64,000 bases of DNA from Cylindrospermum sp. FACHB-282. GTDB taxonomy: Bacteria > Cyanobacteriota > Cyanobacteriia > Cyanobacteriales > Nostocaceae. Location: the NCBI RefSeq assembly GCF_014697195.1, contig NZ_JACJRJ010000002.1:155973-219972 (forward strand). The letters run 5' to 3'. A model generated the notes under the pieces. The model did no database searches and had not been told where the DNA came from. It saw nothing but the letters and a program-made list of their open reading frames with translations. Within the stretch, counting starts at the first letter, position 1; every line of letters starts with the position of its first letter. The translations under genes were made by a program, and so were the position numbers. This document shows, in pieces, positions 1-12,104 of this stretch.

Positions 1-601
1 CAGCAGGAAGTACATCAATGAAATATGGTGTATTAATCAGGTAAGGTAAGCAAGATTTTATGAAGTCTATAGATGATTGATTGAAGGGTGGAGTTTCAAG
101 AATTTCCTGTAATAATTGCTGTAATAACTCTAAATTTAAATCTACAAAGTTCTGAGAATTTAATAAATCTATGATTTCTAAATACCCTAATTCTATTTGT
201 TCAAAATTATCTATTTTAAAGGAAAGTTGTAGAATTTTTAAGAGGTTATTGATATCGTAATTATTAATTTCTTTGATATGCTGACGAATTGCCCAAGCGA
301 GAGAAAATTCTTCTAAATTTTCCCGTCTTTCTGATTCTAGTTGTAAAACTTGGGTTAGTTCTTGTGTATAAGTTGGAATATTTTCTTCTTCTAAATCTGC
401 TAATGGCAGCATCCAAGTCATTTGCGCTTCTAGTTCTTTTTCTTGTAAAAGCAGCATTAAACCTAAATGCCAATAGTGGGAAATTATATCGGGTTCAGAT
501 GCTATTGCTTGCTCATACAATTTGGCAGCTTGCTCATATTCTCCTGCGATTAGATGTTGTTGCGCTGGGGTGAGTGTATTTGGATAAGTTTTGGTGTTCA
601 T
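1..601 (-). CDS. N-terminal part of a TPR-like protein (runs off the window; possibly the N-terminus of a TPR glycosyltransferase)
   Basis: Manual translation of the minus strand from ATG at 601: MNTKTYPNTLTPAQQHLIAGEYEQAAKLYEQAIASEPDIISHYWHLGLMLLLQEKE..., open to base 1; absent from the ORF track because it has no stop inside the window. TPR-like start. Confidence 0.7.
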   Translation of the reverse strand, partial: MNTKTYPNTLTPAQQHLIAGEYEQAAKLYEQAIASEPDIISHYWHLGLMLLLQEKELEAQMTWMLPLADLEEENIPTYTQELTQVLQLESERRENLEEFSLAWAIRQHIKEINNYDINNLLKILQLSFKIDNFEQIELGYLEIIDLLNSQNFVDLNLELLQQLLQEILETPPFNQSSIDFIKSCLPYLINTPYFIDVLPA

Positions 602-729
602 AATTAGGTGTATATGATTAAATATAAAATTTAACTTTTGTTTGTGGTGAGAGAGTAGGACTAAAGTCCTTACTACAAGCTTTATTTAAGCTAGCTTAAT
701 AGTATTAATAGCTTCAATAAATGATAAAA

Positions 730-754
730 CAGGTGGGTATCATATACCCACCTG
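730..754 (-). terminator. Rho-independent terminator of the pilin gene
   Basis: Perfect inverted repeat CAGGTGGGTAT-CAT-ATACCCACCTG followed on the minus strand by TTTTATC, just downstream of the pilin stop. Confidence 0.75.
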
Positions 755-805
755 TGAATACATTTACTAGCAACATTGTTGCCAGCCAAATAATTACATA
801 AATGT

Positions 806-1387
806 TTACTTGATTGCTTTTTGGTTAGCACCGCAATCAACACTGGTGGGAGCACCCGCAGGTGTAGGTACTCCATCAGTCAGGAGAGCCCCATCACCCT
901 GATCTACAGCATTGATAGTCTCGCATAAAACAGATAATGTGGTTGCCTCACCAGTTCCTCCACCTACTGTCTGTCCAACAACAACGCTACCAACATAGCC
1001 TTTCAAAACAGCAGGGTCAGCAGCCAAAGTTGTTGGTAGCGCTTTAATAGTCGCACCGTTTCCTGCAATAGCACCAAGATTGTAAACGTAGTTTTCTGTT
1101 TGTGTCTTGATGCCTAGTTGGAGTTGGGTGAAATTACTTTGATCAGTAACGAAGGATGGATTTTCTAAAATATAAGCTTGTTGAGCGCGGTTAACAGAAC
1201 CTACGTAGGTTTTGGCTTCTGAGGCACGGGCTTTGTTAGCTTGGTTGAGGAAGGAAGGCAGAGCAATAGCGGATAAAATACCGATGATGATAATTACGAC
1301 CAACAATTCGATTAGGGTGAAACCCTCTTCGTTCTTCTTCTTGTTGAGGATGTGTTGGATGAATTTGGCTTTAAGTTCAGTTTTCAT
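806..1387 (-). CDS. pilA: Type IV pilin-like protein (PilA-type major pilin)
   Basis: Class III leader/prepilin motif EEGFTLIELLVVIIIIGILSAIALPSFLNQANKARASEAKTYVGSVNRAQQAY. Confidence 0.9.
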   Translation of the reverse strand: MKTELKAKFIQHILNKKKNEEGFTLIELLVVIIIIGILSAIALPSFLNQANKARASEAKTYVGSVNRAQQAYILENPSFVTDQSNFTQLQLGIKTQTENYVYNLGAIAGNGATIKALPTTLAADPAVLKGYVGSVVVGQTVGGGTGEATTLSVLCETINAVDQGDGALLTDGVPTPAGAPTSVDCGANQKAIK

Positions 1388-1865
1388 AGGATTTTTCCTT
1401 GATTTTGGGGGTGTGGGAGTGTTTCTCTCCTTCTAGAGATAACTTACCCACTTGCGATCGCTTTCATATCACCCCACCTACTTTTTTTTACCAAAGCTCA
1501 AATAAAATCTTCCTCGTGATATTAGTTTCGCTAAGGTATAATCCAAAACCCTTATCTATCAAGGATTTTATCCCTTTATTGTCGTTCTCCGCAGTCCAAA
1601 ATCTTCAGATTGCTTTTGGTTAGCTTTGCCTGTGGCGCTCTCTAGGTTGATGGCAACTTGTTAAATCAGTATTAGCAGGGGCCTAGCAGCCAATATATTA
1701 TTGATATTTTTTACCTGTTTTTCTCTGTGGCATTATATAGATAGGGAATCTGAGTTCGATAGTAGTTGTGTGTTCTCGAAGACGACGAACCCAGGCTGCT
1801 ACATAGGATTTTCCTATGTCATACCAACTGCGCGGACTAACTTCAAATCAAGGATTGTTATCTAT

Positions 1866-2426
1866 CTATTCAAATTCAGGTGGCCAGAGTTCTGATACTG
1901 CCAGTTCCCAGCCTGGGAGTAATTCTGGTAGTGTGAGTGTGTCGCCATTATGCAACACTGTTGGAGTTTGGTTTGGTCGGTAAACGGTTACTGTCAATTT
2001 GTCAGGGTCAATTAAGATACCAACTATAGACCCAAGTTGCAAGAATAGCTGAATTTTCTCTTCTAATGGTTTAATTCTGTCTGATTTGGACTTGACTTCA
2101 ACCATCAGGTCTGGAAGCATCTCTACAAAGTCGCGCTTGGTCTTTTTAAGTCGGTCAGCTTTAACAAAAGACACGTCAGGGGCACGGAGGTTTCTTTTTT
2201 CTGAGTCTTCTATACTCGGCAAGATAAATCCGGCGCTAGAACCAGTTACACGTCCTAGTCTACGTGACATTACCCAGATATTCAAGAAGGTAATTAGACG
2301 AGAGCCTATTTCTTCTGACTCGTAATCTGATGGCCCCATAACTATGATATTCCCTTCTATTAATTCCAGTTGCCATTCTGGATGCTCGGTTTGTAGTTGC
2401 TCTAGGTCTGTAATGGTGAGGGACAT
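1866..2426 (-). CDS. Uma2 family endonuclease-like protein (DUF820)
   Basis: MSLTITDLEQLQTEHPEWQLELIEGNIIVMGPSDYESEEIGSRL...APDVSFV...LPDLMVEVKSKSDRIKPLEEKIQLFLQLGS: Uma2 family pattern. Confidence 0.85.
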   Translation of the reverse strand: MSLTITDLEQLQTEHPEWQLELIEGNIIVMGPSDYESEEIGSRLITFLNIWVMSRRLGRVTGSSAGFILPSIEDSEKRNLRAPDVSFVKADRLKKTKRDFVEMLPDLMVEVKSKSDRIKPLEEKIQLFLQLGSIVGILIDPDKLTVTVYRPNQTPTVLHNGDTLTLPELLPGWELAVSELWPPEFE

Positions 2427-2513
2427 AATACACCAAAAAACACTTCTGTATTTATCATAAGTGTGAATGTAGAGACGTTGCATGGCGGTTTTCGATGGGG
2501 TGCAATACACTTT

Positions 2514-2670
2514 GACCTCTCTCCAAACCTCTCTCCTAAGAGGCTACCGTGTACACACAAGTTATCCGATTCCCCAAAAGTCTTGAAAAACCTCAAAGAG
2601 TCCTGACGGACATCCCTCTCCTTGCTAAGGAGAGGGAAAGGTTCTACGTAGTAGAACGAGGGTGAGGTTT
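2514..2670. repeat. Dispersed ~160 bp repeat, copy A
   Basis: Strong similarity to 17938-18097, including GGCTACCGTGTACACACAAGTTATCCGATT, CTTGAAAAACCTCAAAGA and CGGACATCCCTCTCCTT..AAGGAGAGGGA; noncoding. Confidence 0.8.
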
Positions 2671-3125
2671 AATTTTCTGTATTCTCGCAACCATAAATTG
2701 CAGAGAGAGAGACTTGTGTGTACACCGTAACCTAAGAGGAGAGAGGCTTTGAGGTTTGCTCCCCGAACCAGCAATAAAAGCTTTTCCTTTCCCCTCTCCT
2801 CGTAGGGGAGGGTTAGGGAGAGGTTGTTGGGGTTGGGGGTTAGGTCTTTATTGGACTCAACTGCAAACTGCTATGTGCCAATACAGTTTATTTAAGGGTT
2901 ATGGTTGGGAATTTTAAGTGATGTAGAGACGTTACATGTCGCGTCTCTATATCAGTTGATGGTCTTAAGTGAACGGTATTGCACTATATGCAGCGTCTCT
3001 GAACAATAAACAAGATTCCCGACTTCTTAGAGAAGTCGGGAATCTGAGCCTTTACGTACCGCTTTGCGCGATCGCATTTTGCTATGCTATATTAAACGTA
3101 GTCGTTATGAGTTTATATAATTGCC

Positions 3126-4496
3126 GTGACTAACCCAACAGTAGAAAACTTGGTAATTATCGGTTCTGGGCCAGCAGGGTACACAGCTGCTATTTATGCT
3201 GGACGTGCTAATTTGAAACCTGTTGTTTTTGAAGGTTTCCAAGCGGGGGGTTTACCTGGTGGACAATTGATGACAACGACGGAAGTTGAGAACTTTCCGG
3301 GTTTTCCCCAAGGGATTACCGGGCCGGATTTGATGGATAATATGAAGGCTCAGGCGGAGCGCTGGGGGGCTGAGTTATATACTGAAGATGTGATCTCTGT
3401 TGATTTGAGTCAGCGTCCTTTTACTATCCGCTCGGAAGAGAGAGAAGTTAAAGCCCACAGTTTGGTGATTGCTACTGGTGCAACGGCGAAGCGGTTGGGT
3501 TTACCCAGTGAACATGAGTTTTGGAGTCGGGGGATTTCTGCCTGTGCGATTTGCGATGGTGCGACACCAATTTTTCGCGGTGCTGAGTTGGCGGTGATTG
3601 GTGCTGGTGACTCGGCTGCGGAGGAGTCAATCTATCTTACGAAGTATGGCTCTAAGGTAAATTTGTTGGTACGCTCAGAGAAGATGCGGGCTTCTAAAGC
3701 GATGCAAGATCGGGTTTTGAGTAATCCCAAAATTCAGGTGCATTGGAATACTGAGGTTGTGGATGTGTTTGGTAATGGGCAAATGGCTGGGGTGAAAATT
3801 CGCGATCGCATCACCGGCACCCAAACCGAACTCCAAGCTAAGGGTTTATTTTATGCGATCGGTCACAGTCCCAATACAAATTTATTTAAGGGGCAAATAG
3901 AATTAGATGAGGTGGGTTACATTGCCACTAAGCATGGTTCTGTAGAAACCAGTGTTGAAGGTGTTTTTGCCGCTGGCGATGTGCAAGATCATGAGTTTCG
4001 GCAAGCAATTACGGCTGCGGGTACTGGTTGTATGGCGGCGATGTTGGCAGAACGTTGGTTGTCTGCTAATGGTTTAATTCAAGAATTCCACCATCAGCCA
4101 GAAGCAGCAGTTAATGAATTAGCACCTCAGCCAGCAAAGAAAACTGAAGCCGAAGAAGCTGCTGGATTTGATTTGCAAGGGACGCGCCATTATGGGGGTT
4201 ATGCGTTGCGGAAACTTTTCCACGATAGCGATCGCTTAATCTTGGTTAAATATATCTCTCCTGGTTGCGGCCCATGCCATACCCTGAAGCCAATTTTAAA
4301 TAAAGTAGTGGATGAATTTGACGGCAAAATTCACTTTGTAGAAATTGACATCGACAAAGACCGAGATATTGCCGAGAATGCTGGTGTGACAGGAACGCCG
4401 ACGGTGCAATTGTTCAAAAATCAAGAACTGTTGAAGGAAGTTAAAGGCGTGAAGCAAAAGAGCGAATATCGCCAGTTGATAGAGAGTAATATTTAG
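3126..4496 (+). CDS. ntrC (NTRC): NADPH-thioredoxin reductase C (thioredoxin reductase with C-terminal thioredoxin domain)
   Basis: GTG start; FAD-binding [16 protein letters not shown], reductase site CAICDG, NADP motif [11 protein letters not shown]-terminal thioredoxin site CGPC. Confidence 0.95.
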   Translation: MTNPTVENLVIIGSGPAGYTAAIYAGRANLKPVVFEGFQAGGLPGGQLMTTTEVENFPGFPQGITGPDLMDNMKAQAERWGAELYTEDVISVDLSQRPFTIRSEEREVKAHSLVIATGATAKRLGLPSEHEFWSRGISACAICDGATPIFRGAELAVIGAGDSAAEESIYLTKYGSKVNLLVRSEKMRASKAMQDRVLSNPKIQVHWNTEVVDVFGNGQMAGVKIRDRITGTQTELQAKGLFYAIGHSPNTNLFKGQIELDEVGYIATKHGSVETSVEGVFAAGDVQDHEFRQAITAAGTGCMAAMLAERWLSANGLIQEFHHQPEAAVNELAPQPAKKTEAEEAAGFDLQGTRHYGGYALRKLFHDSDRLILVKYISPGCGPCHTLKPILNKVVDEFDGKIHFVEIDIDKDRDIAENAGVTGTPTVQLFKNQELLKEVKGVKQKSEYRQLIESNI

Positions 4497-5134
4497 CTAT
4501 TCCCAGAAATTTGCTTTCTTACCCAAGCACGAAAAGAACGGGTAGTTGCATTTTCCCCGTTCTTTTTGGCTTGGTGAATAAACCGGGGAATTTCCTGCAC
4601 TGTTATCGGTGCAAAGGTCTGGCTAATTTGGGTTTCTGAATATTCACCTTCTAAAAGTGCGTAAATCCGCAAGGTAGTTCCGTTATATCGCCAAAATTCA
4701 GGGATAGCAAGGGCGGCATAAAGGCTCAATTTGTCTATTTTTGATCTGGAGTATTCCACTTCTAGCACTAGGTCTGGGGGTGGATCAATTTCTAGGTCGA
4801 TATTTTCTTTACCTCTAACCAAAGACTCATTTTGGATGTAGTAGCTACTATCTGGCTCTCCCCCCCGTTGTAAGTCATCTCGCTTTAAGGTTAGGGAACC
4901 AGCACGTTTATACTCTAATCCCAACTCTTCACACAGCACAACCACAAAACCCTCAATCATCCGGTTGGAGTTTTCATGTGGCATTAGTGGTGTCATAATT
5001 TCTAAGAGTCCTGAGTCAAAGGTAAGCCGGTTGTTGCGATCGCATCCCATTTCTACCAACATGGTTTTAAATGTCTGCCAGCTAATATTTTGAAGCAAAG
5101 TTCTAGTTTCTGCTGGTATTACTTGTGTCACCAC
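4493..5134 (-). CDS. Uma2 family endonuclease-like protein
   Basis: [11 protein letters not shown]...[36 protein letters not shown]: Uma2 motifs; convergent 4 bp overlap with the NTRC gene. Confidence 0.85.
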   Translation of the reverse strand: MVTQVIPAETRTLLQNISWQTFKTMLVEMGCDRNNRLTFDSGLLEIMTPLMPHENSNRMIEGFVVVLCEELGLEYKRAGSLTLKRDDLQRGGEPDSSYYIQNESLVRGKENIDLEIDPPPDLVLEVEYSRSKIDKLSLYAALAIPEFWRYNGTTLRIYALLEGEYSETQISQTFAPITVQEIPRFIHQAKKNGENATTRSFRAWVRKQISGNS

Positions 5135-5255
5135 AGCAAGTCCCTCCTTGGGTGTGATCGGCTTGATTTTCGGTCATGTCTCCTTAAGGAGCAGTACTTC
5201 ACCACGCAATATGTACAATGGTCAGCGTATCTTGTTCTAAGCTGGCGATCGCATA

Positions 5256-6152
5256 ATGACTATAGCAAAACGGCGACTACCGCCATTTTTACGCTTTGCT
5301 GAAAATCCTAACCTTTCTCAGCGGTTGATGCTAATTGGGTTAGGCATTACTTTCTTTTTCATCTTTCTGGCTTTCTTCTCTCCCGTCTTTCAAGCTTGGG
5401 GATGGCTGCAAAACCCCAAAGATTTCCTCTCTAACTCCGTTCACGAACCACCTTCAGCCAAACATTGGTTTGGTACGAGTCGCTTGGGCTATGATGTATT
5501 TTCCCGGACGGTGTTTGGCGCTCAAGCTGCGCTGCAAGTAGTGATTTTAGCAACAGCGCTGAGTATGCTGATTGGTGTGCCTTTGGGCATGGTGAGTGGC
5601 TATCTTGGCGGTAGGTTAGATAAGGTGTTGCTGTTTCTCATGGATAGCATCTACACCCTACCAGGCTTACTACTTTCGGTAACCCTGGCATTTGTCGTGG
5701 GGCGAGGAATATTCAATGCGGCGATCGCCATCAGCATTGCCTACATTCCCCAATATTATCGTGTTGTCCGCAACCACACAGTCAGCGTTAAAACCGAAGT
5801 GTTTATCGAAGCAGCCCAAGCAATGGGTGCCTCCACCTGGGTAGTGCTGTCTCGATATCTATTTTTTAACGTTATTCAAAGCGTACCCGTACTTTTCACC
5901 CTCAACGCCGCCGATGCAATTTTAGTTTTAGGCGGTTTAGGCTTTTTGGGACTAGGACTTCCCCAAGAAGTGCCAGAATGGGGACATGATTTAAAACAAG
6001 CCCTAGAAGCACTACCCACAGGCATTTGGTGGACTACCCTGTTTCCTGGATTAGGAATGACATTCATGGTTGTAGGGTTATCACTATTGGGTGAGGGGTT
6101 AAATGAATTTGTCAATCCCCGCTTACGGCGAGAAAATGGTGTCCGGAAATAG
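5256..6152 (+). CDS. ABC transporter permease, DppC/OppC type
   Basis: Six hydrophobic segments; EAAQAMGASTWVVLSRYLFFNVIQSVPVLFTL is the EAA loop; GFLGLGLPQEVPEWGHDL is typical of peptide/nickel permeases. Confidence 0.9.
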   Translation: MTIAKRRLPPFLRFAENPNLSQRLMLIGLGITFFFIFLAFFSPVFQAWGWLQNPKDFLSNSVHEPPSAKHWFGTSRLGYDVFSRTVFGAQAALQVVILATALSMLIGVPLGMVSGYLGGRLDKVLLFLMDSIYTLPGLLLSVTLAFVVGRGIFNAAIAISIAYIPQYYRVVRNHTVSVKTEVFIEAAQAMGASTWVVLSRYLFFNVIQSVPVLFTLNAADAILVLGGLGFLGLGLPQEVPEWGHDLKQALEALPTGIWWTTLFPGLGMTFMVVGLSLLGEGLNEFVNPRLRRENGVRK

Positions 6153-6281
6153 TCTACTTCCTGTGGAAGAATGCAAAATTCAAAATTCAAAATTAATAAT
6201 CCATTTTTTTGAACTTTGAATTGGCTCAAAAGAACGGTTTCATCGTCTAATATTTGTTGTATTTAATACAGAGAGATTTGA

Positions 6282-6440
6282 GTGAAAGATAACATTTCTT
6301 TAATTGCTGCTGCTGCTGGCGGGTTGATGCTTTCTGTCGCCCTTTCTGGAATTTTAAGAGGTACACCGATCACTGCTTGGCATGATCCATCCAGTGTCAG
6401 TTCATACCCAGTAGCTAATTCGCGGATTATTAGTAACTAG
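6282..6440 (+). CDS. Possible small membrane protein (~52 aa)
   Basis: Manual translation from GTG: VKDNISLIAAAAGGLMLSVALSGILRGTPITAWHDPSSVSSYPVANSRIISN; one hydrophobic segment; below the ORF-track length cut-off. Confidence 0.4.
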   Translation: MKDNISLIAAAAGGLMLSVALSGILRGTPITAWHDPSSVSSYPVANSRIISN

Positions 6441-6732
6441 AACTTACGCATTGACAAAAAACGACAAGTATGTTTTTCGGTTTTATTAATTGAAAGTCCT
6501 ATAGATTGTGCGTTAGGGAACGCACACTACGGGTAGGATGCGTCCCCTGACGCATCTAAAAAACCTGAAAAGAGGGTAAATTTGTCAAGGAAAGTAAGTC
6601 CTAGTAAGGATAAATGAACCCACAGCACACAGAATTCATCTATTCGTGCATTGGGAATTGGGAATCAGAAAATTTTGCATCTGTGTGCTTTTGTGGTTTT
6701 ATGTTTTAAAGAAAGATTTGAGATTGGCTATA

Positions 6733-7623
6733 GTGGATCAAGTAATTGGCATTGATTTAGGGGGAACAGCAATTAAGCTGGGGCGGTTTGCATTACTTGG
6801 CAGTTGCCTACAATCTTTAACTGTAGAAACTCCCCAACCGGCGACACCAGAGGCTGTTGTGGCTGTGATGGTAGATGCGATAGCTCAAATTGACCCAGAA
6901 AATCAAACTCTCGCCATTGGTGTCGGTACTCCTGGCCCCGCAGATGCAGCAGGAAGAATTGCCCAAGTCGCCATTAACTTATCAGGATGGCAAAATGTCC
7001 CATTGGCAGACTACTTAGAAGCTAAAACTGGCAAACCTACCATTCTCGCTAATGATGCTAACTGCGCCGGGTTGGGAGAAGCTTGGTTAGGTGCCGGACG
7101 TCGCTTTCAACATCTCATTTTATTAACTTTGGGGACTGGGGTTGGTGGTGCGATTATTCTTGATGGTAAATTGTTTGTGGGACATCAAGGCGCTGCTGGA
7201 GAATTAGGTTTAATCACCTTAAATCCCCATGGGCCAATGTGTAATAGCGGCAATCAAGGCTCTCTAGAACAGTATGCTTCAGTTACGGCAATTCGCCGCC
7301 GCACCGGCAAAGAACCAGCAGAATTAGGTACTCTTGCCCAAGGGGGAGATATTCATGCCTTGAATTTTTGGCAAGAATATGGTACAGATTTGGGTATTGG
7401 ATTGTCTAGTTTAATTTATGTCTTGACACCGCAAGCGATCATTATTGGTGGCGGTGTGAGTGCCAGTTTTGAGTTTTTCTTACCAGCGGTCATCACAGAA
7501 ATTGAGAAGCGAGTTCTACCTACATCTCGCGTTGGGTTACAAATTTTGCCAGCAGAATTGGGCAACTCAGCGGGAATGGTGGGTGCAGCCAAGTTGGCAT
7601 GGGAAAAATTAAAAGATGTCTGA
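6733..7623 (+). CDS. ROK family sugar kinase / glucokinase-like
   Basis: IGIDLGGTAIKLGRF, ANDANCAGLGEAWLGAGR, LTLGTGVGGAIILDGKLFVGHQGAAGELG; GTG start in frame at 6733. Confidence 0.9.
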   Translation: MDQVIGIDLGGTAIKLGRFALLGSCLQSLTVETPQPATPEAVVAVMVDAIAQIDPENQTLAIGVGTPGPADAAGRIAQVAINLSGWQNVPLADYLEAKTGKPTILANDANCAGLGEAWLGAGRRFQHLILLTLGTGVGGAIILDGKLFVGHQGAAGELGLITLNPHGPMCNSGNQGSLEQYASVTAIRRRTGKEPAELGTLAQGGDIHALNFWQEYGTDLGIGLSSLIYVLTPQAIIIGGGVSASFEFFLPAVITEIEKRVLPTSRVGLQILPAELGNSAGMVGAAKLAWEKLKDV

Positions 7624-7707
7624 TATCATGTCCGTTTAATTCGTGACCAGTAATCATCCAGACATGATATGAGCTAATTGATAGCCCTCACCAATAACTC
7701 AGCGGAC

Positions 7708-8130
7708 TCAGGCTAAAGGATATCCTGTAGCCTGTAGAACATAATGCAAAACTTTTTGATATGATTCTGGATTATTTGTAGGGTTGATGATGATGGGAAT
7801 AGTTACATCTGGCAACCAAAAAGTTATCCTGCCGTTTGCTTCATAACAAAAAGAACTGATACAGGTGAGGTTAATTACATATTCATTTCTATCGTAATTG
7901 ATTTTTACCCAGTGGGAATTGTCTGATTCCAATCCTTCTACACTTTCTAGAAATTCTAGAATCTTTTGATAGTCTTGCAAGTTATTTTGCGGGCTAATCA
8001 CGATTGGCATAGCGCTATCCGGTAACCAAAATGTAACTCTGCCGTTCTTTTCATAACAAAAAGTATTAATCCGGTCAAAATTAACTACATATTCCTTCCT
8101 CTCGTAAAGTAACTTTAACCAGTAAGCCAC
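7708..8130 (-). CDS. Hypothetical protein with two tandem copies of a ~60 aa module
   Basis: LLYERKEYVVNFDRINTFCYEKNGRVTFWLPDSAMPIVISPQNNLQDYQKILEFLES repeated as INYDRNEYVINLTCISSFCYEANGRITFWLPDVTIPIIINPTNNPESYQKVLHYV. Confidence 0.75.
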   Translation of the reverse strand: MAYWLKLLYERKEYVVNFDRINTFCYEKNGRVTFWLPDSAMPIVISPQNNLQDYQKILEFLESVEGLESDNSHWVKINYDRNEYVINLTCISSFCYEANGRITFWLPDVTIPIIINPTNNPESYQKVLHYVLQATGYPLA

Positions 8131-8296
8131 ACAATACCCTCAGAATTGACCAAATGTTATTTTTTCATAAAGCAATTTTACCCAGGAAGGGTCAACATTT
8201 GCTCAACTACTGAAGCAATTTGACATACCTAATTTAGCAACAGCTTGTGAGACTAGAAGCCCCCGCCATACCTCCAAGAGGTTAGCGGTGGCAACT

Positions 8297-9958
<1,662 letters not shown>

Positions 9959-10166
9959 CTAAAAATACAACCCGTCTTTTGAGGGATGAAGTGTCAAGCA
10001 TGAGGACGCCCTGAAAGTAGCTTTCCATACTGCTGCTGGAAAACCGATCAGTCCTTAGCCTAGGGCTGGGTGAATCTGCTCCACGAATGAATTTGCCGGA
10101 ACGCCTCTGATTTATTTGCCGCTTGTTTTCATTCTTCATCCTTGATGCTTCAACCTTATTTGGTCA

Positions 10167-12038
10167 TTGTGCCACAGTCATTCTTGTGAAATTTTCTGTG
10201 ATTTTGCTGTGAAAAAACTTTTAGGATTAGTACTATTTAGCTGTCTTATCACCTCCTCGGTTGCATTGTCACAATCATCTCTTGTAATAGTTTTTCCTCC
10301 GCCAAACTACCAAACCAGTACGGAAAAAATATTTTTTATTGGCACAGCACCACCAGATGGACAAGTTATCATCAATGGTAAGCCAATTAACCGCAGCAAA
10401 GCTGGTCATTTTTCCCCAAGTTTCCCCTTGCAGTTGGGGGAGAATCGCTTTACAGTGCGCCATCAAAATCAAGAAGTTCAGCTTCAGGTGACAAGACTGA
10501 ACACTCAGCCTGAGCTACCACAGGGGTTAGGCTTCGCTAAGGATTCTCTGACTCCATCTGCTGATATTGCCAGACTACCAGGAGAATTAATTTGTTTTAG
10601 CGCTATTGCACCCCCTAAAGCCAGTGTCTCTGTTAAGCTGGCTAATCAAATTATTGCCCTTGCACCCCAACCACCACAGGCACAACTGCCAAATAATTTG
10701 GCTGCCCTTACGGGGCGAAATCAGCCTACTGCCCAGTCTATCCCAGGAAAGTATGAGGGTTGCACTACCCTGCAAAAACCTGATCCTGATTCCTTCAGCC
10801 TAATTAACGGTAACAACATTATCTCCGGTGCTTTTGCCGCAGATACCAGCAAAGAAGTAGATTTGGGACAACCTCAGTTTCAGCTGACGCTCAATGGCAA
10901 AACTATCACTCAAGCAGGTTCTGGTAAAGTTAAAATCCTCTCACCCGCAGAGTTGACAGTTACTGAGGTGACTTCAGACTCAGGTGTTGCTCGCACTGGC
11001 CCGAGTACCGATCATTCTCGACTTACACCCCTGCCTAAAGGAACAAGGGTAACAGTCACAGGAAAGGAAGGTGAATGGTTACGCCTAGATTATGGCGCTT
11101 GGATTAACAACAAAGAAACCCGCATTCTCCCTGGTGCAGTTCCCACCCGAACCGTAATTCGTAGTGTTGGATCTCGTCAACTCCCTGGTATCACAGAAAT
11201 ACTTTTCCCCCTACAAGTTCCTGTCCCGGTGAGAGTACAACAAGGCGATCGCTCTTTCACCCTCACTCTCTACAATACCACTGCTCAAACAGACACTATT
11301 CGCCTGGATGATAACCCCCTAATTTCTCGCCTAGATTGGCAACAGGTGGCTCCAGGACAAGTAGAATACACTCTTAATCTCAAAAATTCTCAACAGTGGG
11401 GATATAAGCTGCGGTACGACGGTACAACCCTGGTGTTAGCTTTGCGTCATCCGCCTGCTATGGGACACAAAAGACGTCAGCCTTTAGCTGGTATTAAAAT
11501 TTTACTCGATCCAGGACATGGGGGTAAAGAACCGGGTGCTAGTGGCCCAACGGGGTATTTAGAAAAAGATGTCAATTTAACTATTTCTAAATTACTGCGT
11601 GATGAGTTAGTGAAACAAGGGGCGACGGTGGTAATGACGCGGGAAGATGATAAAGAACTGTCCCTGGTAGAACGGCAGGCAATAATTAGTCAAGAACAAC
11701 CTGCGATCGCACTTTCTATTCACCACAACTCTCTACCCGATGATGGTGATGCCGAAAATACCAAGGGCTTCGGCAGTTTTTGGTACAATCCCCAAGCCCA
11801 CAACCTAGCAATATTTTTGCATAACTATGTAGTCAAAGACTTAGGCAAACCTTCCTACGGTGTGTTTTGGAATAACTTAGCCCTCACACGTCCCACCGCG
11901 GCACCATCGGTGTTGCTGGAATTGGGTTTTATGAGTAATCCTGATGAATTTGAGCAGGTGATGAACCCCCAAGAACAGCAGAAAATGGCCAAGACTCTAG
12001 CCGAGGGAATTACTGAATGGTTTAGAAGCGTGCGGTAG
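10167..12038 (+). CDS. N-acetylmuramoyl-L-alanine amidase (amidase_3, SH3b-like segment; true start probably GTG near 10209)
   Basis: Signal peptide (KKLLGLVLFSCLITSSVALS); ILLDPGHGGKEPGASGPTGYLEKDVNL, SIHHNSLP, SVLLELGFMSNPDE. Confidence 0.9.
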   Translation: MCHSHSCEIFCDFAVKKLLGLVLFSCLITSSVALSQSSLVIVFPPPNYQTSTEKIFFIGTAPPDGQVIINGKPINRSKAGHFSPSFPLQLGENRFTVRHQNQEVQLQVTRLNTQPELPQGLGFAKDSLTPSADIARLPGELICFSAIAPPKASVSVKLANQIIALAPQPPQAQLPNNLAALTGRNQPTAQSIPGKYEGCTTLQKPDPDSFSLINGNNIISGAFAADTSKEVDLGQPQFQLTLNGKTITQAGSGKVKILSPAELTVTEVTSDSGVARTGPSTDHSRLTPLPKGTRVTVTGKEGEWLRLDYGAWINNKETRILPGAVPTRTVIRSVGSRQLPGITEILFPLQVPVPVRVQQGDRSFTLTLYNTTAQTDTIRLDDNPLISRLDWQQVAPGQVEYTLNLKNSQQWGYKLRYDGTTLVLALRHPPAMGHKRRQPLAGIKILLDPGHGGKEPGASGPTGYLEKDVNLTISKLLRDELVKQGATVVMTREDDKELSLVERQAIISQEQPAIALSIHHNSLPDDGDAENTKGFGSFWYNPQAHNLAIFLHNYVVKDLGKPSYGVFWNNLALTRPTAAPSVLLELGFMSNPDEFEQVMNPQEQQKMAKTLAEGITEWFRSVR

Positions 12039-12104
12039 CATTTGGGGATAAATTTTGGCGGATAAATGCAAAATTTTGCTAGAATTTACCCATCAGTGTT
12101 TAAC

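Noticed and set aside
289-573. 94 aa plus-strand ORF
   Set aside because: Opposite strand to the open partial CDS 1-601 that I can translate with TPR-like sequence.
1399-1623. 74 aa ORF upstream of the pilin
   Set aside because: Low-quality composition with no start context or homology signal; probably pilin 5' UTR/intergenic DNA.
3060-3100. GCGATCGC octamers (here and throughout) as possible regulatory sites
   Set aside because: These are HIP1 sequences, abundant genome-wide in cyanobacteria and frequent inside coding regions.
1866-5134. Uma2-family genes as a novel defence island
   Set aside because: Uma2/DUF820 genes are widely expanded in cyanobacteria and the three here are scattered among housekeeping genes.
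5876-6229. 117 aa minus-strand ORF
   Set aside because: Overlaps the ABC permease in antisense and begins in a TTTTGAA-type repeat; no protein features.
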